Below, in pieces: positions 1-5,098 of a DNA stretch of 5,196 nt. The position numbers and the translations under genes are program-made. The notes beneath the pieces were generated by a model. It was given only the letters and a program-made list of their open reading frames with translations. It did not search any database and was not told the DNA's origin. Each line of letters starts with the position of its first letter. The stretch's first letter is position 1. Origin of the DNA: Nitrososphaerota archaeon (GTDB taxonomy: Archaea > Thermoproteota > Nitrososphaeria > Nitrososphaerales > Nitrosopumilaceae); assembly GCA_016126025.1 (NCBI GenBank), contig JAEFDA010000126.1, forward strand, positions 1-5,196. Reading direction: 5' to 3'.

Positions 1-89
1 TCCTCCATAGTTTCCTCCATGGTCTCCTCTGTGGTCTCTTCCATGGTCTCCTCCATAGTTTCCTCCATAGTTTCCTCCATGGTCTCCTC
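1..89 (-). repeat. 12-base coding tandem repeat (EETM units)
   Basis: About 7.4 copies of a 12-base unit are seen, read on the minus strand as Glu-Glu-Thr-Met. Two synonymous unit types occur, A (GAGGAGACCATG) and B (GAGGAAACTATG), plus one variant C (GAAGAGACCACA, giving EETT). In gene order the units run A B B A C A B and then a partial unit. Bases 1-32 and 61-92 are identical, so there is a higher-order 60-base period as well. The array continues beyond the window. Confidence 0.95.
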
Positions 90-287
90 TGTTATACGCG
101 CCTCTTCCTCAGATGGTTCTGAAGCCGGTTCGGGCTCGTCGGGAGGTTCCACGGTTGCCGCCGGGGGTGCGATCGGTACGGTCGGAGCGCTTGCGGGCTG
201 TTCCGACGCGCCGTAGAACGCAATGGCTACCGCCACCGCCGCGATCCCGATGGAATACCCGACTGCCGCCTTATCCTGTGTTGTCAT
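1..287 (-). CDS. Partial membrane-anchored protein with an EETM tetrapeptide repeat
   Basis: The first 95 residues of an open frame are present; the gene runs off the left edge with no stop. I do not recognise the family. The N-terminus (MTTQDKAAVGYS) is followed by a hydrophobic segment at about residues 9-26, rich in Ala, Ile and Val, that looks like a signal anchor without a clear cleavage site. Residues 29-65 are a Pro/Ala/Glu-rich linker (PPDEPEPASEPSEEE). From residue 67 the chain is a tandem EETM repeat, seven units of which one is EETT, continuing past the edge. The ATG at 285-287 is chosen because a TATA-like box lies about 27 bases upstream, fitting a leaderless mRNA. The likely topology is one membrane helix with an acidic, Met-rich stretch outside the cell (inference). 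The part that could reveal a function lies outside the window. Confidence is good that the frame is coding, low for any role. Confidence 0.75.
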   Translation of the reverse strand, partial: MTTQDKAAVGYSIGIAAVAVAIAFYGASEQPASAPTVPIAPPAATVEPPDEPEPASEPSEEEARITEETMEETMEETMEETMEETTEETMEETME

Positions 288-310
288 TTGTGTGCATCAG
301 GCGCAACTGC

Positions 311-318
311 TTAAATAA
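311..318 (-). promoter_or_regulatory. TATA-like box of the EETM-repeat gene
   Basis: The minus strand reads CCTTATTTAAGC here. The centre of TTATTTAA lies about 27 bases before the ATG at 287, the normal archaeal distance from TATA box to transcription start, so the message probably starts at or next to the start codon. A second AT-rich element (CCTTAAACC) lies directly upstream at about 319-327. Confidence 0.6.
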
Positions 319-327
319 GGTTTAAGG

Positions 328-823
328 TAGACTGTGATATAGGCCACCTCTAGGCTATTCCGAACGCCCTAGCTACCAAACATAGTATAGGTGCCAACAG
401 AACCGTCGAGTCTTCACCGACAGCATACTGCCCTCCGCAGCAGACACGATCACGCCATGTTGTATGGTTTAGACTAGGGCGATCTATTATAGCACCACCA
501 GCAAGAATTCGAAGCCGACCTGCTGAACCGGGGCGCTATGAAATGCAGGCTTGATGGAGCGAACTAGCCTGCCAAGTGTAGCTTCAGCGGCTAAATTCAG
601 AAACGGTACGACATGACTGCTAGATTGGGAAATATTCATAATCCCCCAACTTTACAACAAATACATGCTCAATTGTAGTGGTTTGCAGGATGCAAATATT
701 CCCCATGGTACAGCTTGGTTTGTTGTGCTCTCATATAGATTTATTGGTTTTTGTGTCACGATCAAGTGTTGGGCCATCCTATGCGCAGAATTCATTCCGC
801 GCGCAGGCGCCTTTACTGCTAGG
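328..823. other. Intergenic region of about 500 bases without a convincing gene
   Basis: No frame here has coding character that I trust, and I see no tRNA or rRNA signature and no paired terminal inverted repeats of an insertion sequence. A minus-strand frame of 50 codons (487-639) and a plus-strand frame that runs into the end of the binding-protein gene (678-866) are open but resemble nothing known to me and lack a good promoter. A small imperfect hairpin (ATAGGCC and GGCTAT around 339-358) lies just upstream of the EETM-gene promoter. The stretch is either a long regulatory or non-coding region or a decayed gene. Confidence 0.5.
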
Positions 824-836
824 AAAAATAAAAAAT
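824..836 (-). terminator. T-rich terminator after the tandem binding-protein gene
   Basis: On the minus strand, four bases beyond the TAA stop, the sequence reads ATTTTTTATTTTT. Archaeal RNA polymerase terminates at such U-rich tracts without needing a hairpin, and no strong stem is seen before it. Confidence 0.7.
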
Positions 837-839
837 AGA

Positions 840-3263
840 TTAACCAGAGCCGGGAGAGGCATCTGATTCCGTAACCACAATGGAGTCATCAAGATGCAAA
901 TATTTGCCGATTGCGGTCCATTCACCATCTACAATGCTCCATATGGTATAGTCCGCTTTGTCCAAATCACCTGCTTCATTCATTGTAGTACTTCCAATTG
1001 CTCCCACATACTGGGATGCGACTTGGGGAAATATCGACTTGATGGCGGCCGCATCGGTGGACCCCGACTGCAATATAGACAGTCCGACTAACCACGCTGC
1101 ATCATACGCATGGTACACCAATGTTATGGGTTTTTCACCAATTGTTTCAACGAAATACGACTCAACAATGCCATGTATGTCGTTGCCGGATTCGGCCACC
1201 TGTACTCCGGTGTACCCTACATTTGGTTTTGTCACGAAGTCGCGGGTTATCGGATCATTCAGTACATCGCTTTTTTTAGTCAGTGTTTCGGCTATGAACC
1301 ACTGGACATCGTCTAGCGCGTCATAGTCGCCGGCGTTTTGTAGTATCAGGATGGACTGGCCGAATGCTATAAGGAACACAGCTACTTTGTCTCTGCCGTA
1401 TGTCTCTATCGCATTCTGAACTAGATCGTTCAAGATGGATACTTCAGATCCAAACTCCAATGCCTCTGGATTAAACCGTACGCCGGCATCAAATGCATAA
1501 CCGCGCGACTCAAAGTTTGCTTTCGACGCATCGTGCAGGCCATCGCCGTAGGTATCGCCTAACCAAATGGGCACCACATACTCTATGCCTTCACTCTCAA
1601 GCAGTTTACCTACTGCAGTACCCTGATTGAAATCGTCCGGCACCATGCGGAATAAGCTGTCGTCGGGTATGGCGAGGCGTGGAGCGGTTGAACAGCAGCT
1701 GATCAACATCATGTCATTTATGTCTGCATATGATTTTACTTGTTCCGAAGTGGAGCTGATCCGTGGTCCTATGATGATATCGATGTTTCTGGCGTGCAAT
1801 GTTGTAGCCTTTTCAAGCGCCACAGTGGGACTTGTTGCAGTGTCCTCTGACACCAACTTCATATTCCAACCGGCATTTATGCTGTCAAGGAATGCGTTGA
1901 AGTGGTCTGCGCCCAGCTGGGTGGCATCACGTGTATGGTACCCGGTCGCATCCTGTCTGCCAGTGAGCGGATACAACGACCCTATCTCCACTTCGCCTAC
2001 CGGCTGCTCGGCCGCCGTCAGGATGTTTTTCGCAGCAGCATATATTCCGTCCCTTGCCCAAGCGTTGTCCACAACCGTCCATACCTGGTAGTTGGCCAGA
2101 TCCAGATCACCGTAGACATCTAGGCGAGTAGAACTCAAGGCTCCGCCTGTATAACTAGCTGCCACGTCTGAAAGGACAGCCTTGACAGCCTCCGCATCAG
2201 TGCTTTGCGCTGCCATTATAGATTTGCCCAGCACCCATACAGAGTCGTATTGTGGGTACACAAACGCCGTTTGGAACGAACCAGTAACCTCATTGATATG
2301 ATCCGACACCCTCTCAGCCTTATCGCCTGGAACAACATCCATGGCGGTAAAGCCCGTCAGGGTGGCAAACTCAGACAACGCTGAGTCCCCTGCCAGATAG
2401 TTTGCCCGAGTAAGTGCTTCTCCTCCGTACCATCTGACCTGTTTCAGCAGGTCATACTCTTGTGCAGACTCGATTATTCTCTCACCTTCCTCAAACGATA
2501 CCACATAGACAGCCACGTTCTCGATACCATGTTCCATTACAATCTCACCCACATACTCGTTCAGGAGGGCGACCTCCAATCCAAAGTCGGGTGTATTGGG
2601 TGCATACCTTACACCGGGATGCACCTCGCCGCCGTCTTCCTCAAACGTCATCGTGGCAACATCACGCAGTCCATCGCCGTATGAATCACCCCTCCACATG
2701 GGAACAAGACCGGTAATACCATCCAAGTTCAGTATCGTAGCCATGGCTACGCCCTGATGATCGTCACTGGGAGCAAGTCGGTACACGTTGTCGCCGGATA
2801 TGGCTAGGTTCGGAGCGGTGGAACTGGCACTCACCAGCAGAATGTTGTTTGCGTCCGCATATCCCTTGATATGGCCAAGGTTCCCACTAGTCGCGGGTCC
2901 CACTACTAGGGAGATCCCTTTAGCGTACAGCGACTGTAGTTTCTCTAGTGCCTGAACAGGGGCGGCACCGGTGTCTTCTACCACAAGCTCAATCTGCCAT
3001 CCGGCCTCTTGCTCGGTTAGATACGCGTTAAAGTCCTCCACTGCCAGTTCTGCCGCAACCCTAAGCTCCGCGCCAATCGATGCCAACTCCCCTGTTAGCG
3101 GGAACAGCCCGCCTATCTGAACGGTCCCAGTCACCGACATCATGGTGTCACCCATCCTGTCTTCCATCATCGCGGGATCCTCCTGCGCCCACACGCCCAT
3201 GACGGGGGCGGCCGCGATTATACCTGCGATAGACAATAGTCCTGTAATGAACGTTGTATTCAT
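840..3263 (-). CDS. Secreted protein with two fused LivJ-type (Peripla_BP_6-like) substrate-binding domains
   Basis: This 807-residue protein has a signal peptide (about residues 1-26, likely cut after VWA) and an acidic Met-rich linker (residues 32-42). It then carries two copies of a type I periplasmic-binding fold of the branched-chain amino acid family, at about residues 48-408 and 425-788. Matching motifs sit 377 residues apart: PLTG (55 and 432), STAP (148 and 525), GD(S/T)YGDGL (192 and 569) and W..(G/A)E(A/T)L with Glu282 and Glu659. Single-domain relatives are roughly 350-400 residues, so this is a full duplication. In the family such proteins capture amino acids, amides or urea outside the cell and deliver them to an ABC permease. 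The substrate cannot be read here, and no transporter genes are nearby. There is no lipobox cysteine and no C-terminal membrane helix, so surface retention is unclear; the uncleaved signal helix could anchor it. A TATA box about 28 bases upstream supports this ATG and a leaderless mRNA; a T-rich terminator follows the stop. Confidence 0.93.
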   Translation of the reverse strand: MNTTFITGLLSIAGIIAAAPVMGVWAQEDPAMMEDRMGDTMMSVTGTVQIGGLFPLTGELASIGAELRVAAELAVEDFNAYLTEQEAGWQIELVVEDTGAAPVQALEKLQSLYAKGISLVVGPATSGNLGHIKGYADANNILLVSASSTAPNLAISGDNVYRLAPSDDHQGVAMATILNLDGITGLVPMWRGDSYGDGLRDVATMTFEEDGGEVHPGVRYAPNTPDFGLEVALLNEYVGEIVMEHGIENVAVYVVSFEEGERIIESAQEYDLLKQVRWYGGEALTRANYLAGDSALSEFATLTGFTAMDVVPGDKAERVSDHINEVTGSFQTAFVYPQYDSVWVLGKSIMAAQSTDAEAVKAVLSDVAASYTGGALSSTRLDVYGDLDLANYQVWTVVDNAWARDGIYAAAKNILTAAEQPVGEVEIGSLYPLTGRQDATGYHTRDATQLGADHFNAFLDSINAGWNMKLVSEDTATSPTVALEKATTLHARNIDIIIGPRISSTSEQVKSYADINDMMLISCCSTAPRLAIPDDSLFRMVPDDFNQGTAVGKLLESEGIEYVVPIWLGDTYGDGLHDASKANFESRGYAFDAGVRFNPEALEFGSEVSILNDLVQNAIETYGRDKVAVFLIAFGQSILILQNAGDYDALDDVQWFIAETLTKKSDVLNDPITRDFVTKPNVGYTGVQVAESGNDIHGIVESYFVETIGEKPITLVYHAYDAAWLVGLSILQSGSTDAAAIKSIFPQVASQYVGAIGSTTMNEAGDLDKADYTIWSIVDGEWTAIGKYLHLDDSIVVTESDASPGSG
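900..1991 (-). other. Second binding-domain repeat (residues 425-788)
   Basis: This C-terminal copy begins VEIGSLYPLTG and ends GDLDKADYTIW followed by GKYLHL. It keeps STAP, GDTYGDG and the Glu of WFIAETL. It replaces the SASS of copy one by SCCS (Cys523-Cys524, the only cysteines in the protein) and FEEGE by FGQSI. The two copies therefore probably do not bind the same ligand with the same strength (inference). Confidence 0.85.
2040..3122 (-). other. First binding-domain repeat (residues 48-408)
   Basis: This N-terminal copy of the duplicated domain begins VQIGGLFPLTG and ends near GDLDLANYQVW. The ligand-site loops read GPATSG, SASSTAP, RGDSYGDG and WYGGEAL. By analogy with LIV-binding proteins, the SST loop and Tyr195 would hold the ligand carboxylate and side, and Glu282 the amino group; this assignment is inferred by motif position only. 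A FEEGE segment at residues 257-261 has no acidic counterpart in the second copy. Confidence 0.85.
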
Positions 3264-3287
3264 ATTGTTAACCCATCAACTGCGTAT

Positions 3288-3295
3288 CTTATAAA
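3288..3295 (-). promoter_or_regulatory. TATA box of the tandem binding-protein gene
   Basis: The minus strand reads GGTTTATAAGAT. The centre of TTTATAAG lies about 28 bases before the ATG at 3263, which predicts a leaderless or nearly leaderless transcript. No Shine-Dalgarno-like sequence precedes the ATG. Confidence 0.7.
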
Positions 3296-3414
3296 CCGCC
3301 CTACGATTAGCTCATATGCGGGACGCACAATCACATCACGCAGGGTCGGCAGCGGTCCGATTTCACTTATTCGTTATAGTACTGTACATGGATTGAAATA
3401 TGCCATAGACAATA
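3296..3414. other. Centre of a divergent promoter region
   Basis: This is the middle of the 180 bases between the divergent starts at 3263 (minus) and 3444 (plus). No open frame or RNA gene is evident. It contains a short near-palindrome GTACTGTAC at 3379-3387 and an AT-rich patch at 3361-3380. Either could be a regulator site, but there is no direct support. Confidence 0.4.
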
Positions 3415-3416
3415 CT

Positions 3417-3423
3417 CTTTAAC
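3417..3423 (+). promoter_or_regulatory. Probable TATA box of the PEFP-tailed surface protein gene
   Basis: The element CTTTAAC is centred about 24 bases before the ATG at 3444. It is a weaker match than the box of the divergent gene, but the spacing fits a leaderless start and no better box lies in range. Confidence 0.5.
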
Positions 3424-3443
3424 CCGGCAACCGCACGGCCAAC

Positions 3444-4184
3444 ATGAGGTTTGGACTGGCTCTAGTAGTGGCAGTGGCGGCCGCCACCACATATCCAGCA
3501 TGGGCAGACGTATACATACAGAACGACCGGATGTACGTTGGGGGTGACGGCTCCCTGCATGTAGTGGGCGAGGTGTACAACGGCCTGAATGCCCCACTGG
3601 GCCAGGTGGCAGTAGACGTCTGGGTCCATGACGACCACGGCAGAGAGGTGGCCAGCGACAGGGGATGGTCGCTGGTCAACACCGTAATGCCCGGCATGGT
3701 GGGACCGTTTGACATAGTCATCACCGACGCGGACACCCGGCGCGCCCACGACTATACCGCAGCCGTAGACTATGCGGTACGCCCTCCCAAGAGCCAAGTC
3801 ATCGACGTGACGTCAGCGAGCCTGGAGAGGAGCAGCCAAGGCGACCTGTTCATAACCGGCACGGTGGTGAACCGGGGCCAAGCCACTGCAAACATGCTAT
3901 CGGTGATAGCTATCATATACGACAGGGACGGCAATGTGGCGACGGTGGCCCGCACGCAGCCAGAGCCTGACTACCTGCGTGCCGACCACGAGTGGGTCTT
4001 CATGGTATCCATTCCGGAGAGGGACCAGACTCGTGAAGTGGCCGGATATGCCCTGGTAGCCGAGTCCGAGGAGTACGCGGCGGTGCCAGAGTTTCCCTTG
4101 GGCTCCACCGTGGTAATGGCCGCCTCGGCGGCCGGGTACGTGCTGCTCACTCGTAACTCGGCCATCATACACCGCAGGGCATAG
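3444..4184 (+). CDS. Secreted surface protein with two FxLYD-like beta-sandwich domains and a PEFP-type C-terminal anchor
   Basis: This 246-residue protein has a signal peptide (residues 1-21, likely cut after AWA) and two similar beta-rich units at about residues 32-93 and 130-191. Each has the pattern L.(V/I).G.V.N followed by alternating hydrophobic strands and D..G turns (LHVVGEVYNG, then DLFITGTVVNRG). This pattern resembles the FxLYD family of extracellular Ig-like domains, so a structural or binding role at the cell surface is likely; no catalytic motif is visible. The tail reads PEFPLG (215-220), then a hydrophobic helix (about 221-235) and basic residues ending HRRA. This three-part layout is that of PEF-CTERM sorting signals processed by archaeosortases; a plain membrane anchor is the alternative. 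The gene has its own promoter, diverges from the binding-protein gene and ends directly against the next gene, which is on the opposite strand. High-GC codon use supports it as the real frame. Confidence 0.85.
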   Translation: MRFGLALVVAVAAATTYPAWADVYIQNDRMYVGGDGSLHVVGEVYNGLNAPLGQVAVDVWVHDDHGREVASDRGWSLVNTVMPGMVGPFDIVITDADTRRAHDYTAAVDYAVRPPKSQVIDVTSASLERSSQGDLFITGTVVNRGQATANMLSVIAIIYDRDGNVATVARTQPEPDYLRADHEWVFMVSIPERDQTREVAGYALVAESEEYAAVPEFPLGSTVVMAASAAGYVLLTRNSAIIHRRA

Positions 4185-4676
4185 TCACAACAACCCTTGG
4201 CGCTGAAGCGATTCCATGGTTTCGGATATCTCCGCGGCCAAGTCCCCCTTGTCCAGCCTCACCGGTCTGCGGAATGCGATGGGGACGGTCATGGTCAGCA
4301 TGTCCTGGTCCGTGTGTGATATGCGCACCGAGTGGAACGGGTAGTTCTTGGCCCGCATGTACCCCGACCACCTAGCCAGGGCTCGGTTCGCCTGCCCCAT
4401 CTTGTCCTCCAGATCGTATATGTCGATATCCAAATCCCCATCAAACAGTCCGAACTTTAGCATCGGCACCACCAGATATCCCCCCGACACCGGGGCCTTC
4501 CTCTTCAGCATCGACTCTATCTGCTCCTCGGTGGCACCCTCGCCGTAGTCGGGATCAAAGTAGCCAGCAATGTACTTTTTGGAGTCCAGTATACGAAAGT
4601 ACGTATCATCCAAGTCCAGCTTCCATGAAGACTGCGAACTCGGACGGCGGTTTATACCTAACACCAACCACATCAT
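4185..4676 (-). CDS. Unknown soluble protein of about 160 residues
   Basis: I do not recognise this family. The frame encodes up to 163 residues with no signal peptide or membrane helix, so it is probably cytoplasmic. The core from about residue 18 (WKLDLDDTYFRILDSKKYIAGYFDPDYG) looks like a compact alpha/beta protein. A strongly acidic strand segment follows at 79-91 (DGDLDIDIYDLED), then an amphipathic basic helix around 94-110 and a C-terminal acidic helix (DLAAEISETMESLQRQ). The start is uncertain: ATG at 4676 gives the longest form. A TATA-like element at 4688-4695 would instead put transcription near 4665, beside an in-frame GTG at 4664. A second TATA-like element at 4651-4656 points to an out-of-frame ATG at 4626. 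The stop codon abuts the stop of the convergent gene with no gap. Coding is likely because the long frame stays open in GC-rich DNA and its composition is that of a normal globular protein. Confidence 0.7.
   Translation of the reverse strand: MMWLVLGINRRPSSQSSWKLDLDDTYFRILDSKKYIAGYFDPDYGEGATEEQIESMLKRKAPVSGGYLVVPMLKFGLFDGDLDIDIYDLEDKMGQANRALARWSGYMRAKNYPFHSVRISHTDQDMLTMTVPIAFRRPVRLDKGDLAAEISETMESLQRQGLL
4651..4656 (-). promoter_or_regulatory. Second TATA-like element, inside the annotated 5' end
   Basis: The minus strand reads AGGTATAAACCG. Its centre is about 27 bases before an ATG at 4626, but that ATG is out of frame with the 4185-4676 gene and its frame closes after six codons. It could be chance, or a sign that the real start differs from the longest frame. 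Confidence 0.3.
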
Positions 4677-4687
4677 CCCCGCGGCCC

Positions 4688-4695
4688 AATTATAT
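4688..4695 (-). promoter_or_regulatory. Probable TATA box of the unknown soluble protein gene
   Basis: The minus strand reads AAGATATAATTGGG. Its centre lies about 15 bases before the first ATG (4676) and about 27 before an in-frame GTG (4664). If it is the real box, the GTG start with a leaderless message is the better choice. Confidence 0.45.
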
Positions 4696-4716
4696 CTTGG
4701 GAGAGGCTGGGCGGCA

Positions 4717-4744
4717 CATGCCCAGCGGGCGTGCCGGGGGCATG
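4717..4744. repeat. Inverted repeat next to a promoter
   Basis: CATGCCC at 4717-4723 and GGGCATG at 4738-4744 form a perfect 7-base inverted repeat with a 14-base spacer, ending directly before the TTTAAA element at 4745. Two further pairs overlap it: CTGGGC/GCCCAG (4707-4712 and 4720-4725) and GCCC/GGGC (4720-4723 and 4727-4730). The position suggests an operator for the small membrane-protein gene, but chance in GC-rich DNA is not excluded. Confidence 0.4.
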
Positions 4745-4750
4745 TTTAAA
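4745..4750 (+). promoter_or_regulatory. TATA-like box of the small membrane-protein gene
   Basis: TTTAAA in a GC-rich setting is centred about 25 bases before the ATG at 4773. This supports 4773 as the true start with a leaderless message, rather than the GTG at 4731 or other upstream codons, which lie before the predicted transcript. Confidence 0.6.
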
Positions 4751-4772
4751 GGCGCGTGCGCCCACCTCCGCC

Positions 4773-4940
4773 ATGGACAAGCAGTACGCTGTCGCGGTGA
4801 TTCTGATAATATTTGGGCTAGGCCTAACCCAGATACAGGGATCCGACGGATCATTTCTGATGGGGCTGGGCATCGGCACCATCGCCATCTCTCTGGTATG
4901 GATAGTCCGCATAATAATACGAGACCTAAAGCGCCGCTAG
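4773..4940 (+). CDS. Small two-helix membrane protein (55 residues)
   Basis: The frame encodes MDKQYAVAVI at its start and DLKRR at its end. Two hydrophobic segments, about residues 5-21 and 28-49, are joined by a short polar loop (QGSDGS), giving a membrane hairpin. The basic tail (R50, K53, R54, R55) predicts both ends in the cytoplasm. The second segment has small-residue spacing (GLGIG) that often favours helix packing. There is no catalytic motif and I do not recognise the family; small hairpin proteins of this kind are common uncharacterised archaeal proteins. The start is chosen from the TATA-like element about 25 bases upstream; an upstream GTG would add a basic, non-hydrophobic extension outside the predicted transcript. 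The gene diverges from the unknown soluble-protein gene across about 100 bases. Confidence 0.65.
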   Translation: MDKQYAVAVILIIFGLGLTQIQGSDGSFLMGLGIGTIAISLVWIVRIIIRDLKRR

Positions 4941-5026
4941 GGGACACAGGTCCACTGTAGGCGGGCGCGGGGTTGTCCACGCTAACGATTCCTCTGCACG
5001 ACAGTATCTGGGAAAAGTCGCAGAAG

Positions 5027-5034
5027 GCTTAAGA
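5027..5034 (+). promoter_or_regulatory. Possible TATA-like box of the basic-protein gene
   Basis: GCTTAAGA is the only AT-rich element in range upstream of 5099. It would start transcription near 5057 and leave a leader of about 40 bases, unlike the leaderless arrangement of the other genes. No in-frame ATG, GTG or TTG lies between it and 5099. Confidence 0.35.
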
Positions 5035-5041
5035 ACAATCC

Positions 5042-5053
5042 GCGGCCGGCCGC
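5042..5053. repeat. Perfect 12-base GC palindrome
   Basis: GCGGCCGGCCGC reads the same on both strands. It lies between the putative TATA box and the predicted transcription start of the basic-protein gene, where a repressor could act. GC-only palindromes arise easily in such DNA, so function is unproven. Confidence 0.4.
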
Positions 5054-5098
5054 CCCCACGCCGAAACGTTTGTTGATCCCCGGATCCCCGGCGGCCCA

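Larger units (their letters stand above)
4941..5098. other. GC-rich intergenic region before the basic-protein gene
   Basis: These 158 bases carry no convincing frame or RNA gene. They hold a TATA-like element near 5027, a perfect 12-base palindrome and a tandem 8-base repeat (GATCCCCG twice, 5075-5090) just before the next ATG. Confidence 0.4.

Noticed and set aside
19..216. Plus-strand frame rich in Val-Ser-Ser across the repeat
   Set aside because: It is the antisense reading of the EETM repeat; the minus-strand frame has a promoter, a membrane segment and a sensible start.
500..530. TTCGAA-containing segment considered as a tRNA T-loop
   Set aside because: The flanking bases do not form a T-stem on either strand and no acceptor stem or anticodon arm can be placed.
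487..639. Minus-strand frame of 50 codons in the intergenic region, with two consecutive stop codons at its end
   Set aside because: Its composition is plausible, but there is no well-placed TATA box, no recognisable motif and the length is within chance.
678..866. Plus-strand frame of 62 codons overlapping the end of the binding-protein gene
   Set aside because: It runs antisense into a clear gene and through its T-rich terminator, has no promoter and resembles nothing known.
689..904. Exact 12-base repeat GATGCAAATATT at 689-700 and 893-904, the second copy encoding KYLH of the binding protein, suggesting a remnant of a further domain copy
   Set aside because: About one 12-base match is expected by chance in a window of this size, and flanking bases do not align.
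3419..3797. Several minus-strand frames opposite the PEFP-tailed protein gene
   Set aside because: They are shadows in GC-rich DNA without promoters or motifs, while the plus frame has a signal peptide and sorting tail.
4625..4960. Plus-strand frame of 111 codons spanning the divergent promoter region and the small membrane-protein gene
   Set aside because: It covers two promoter regions, is rich in low-information Pro/Gly/Arg/His content and conflicts with the better two-helix frame.
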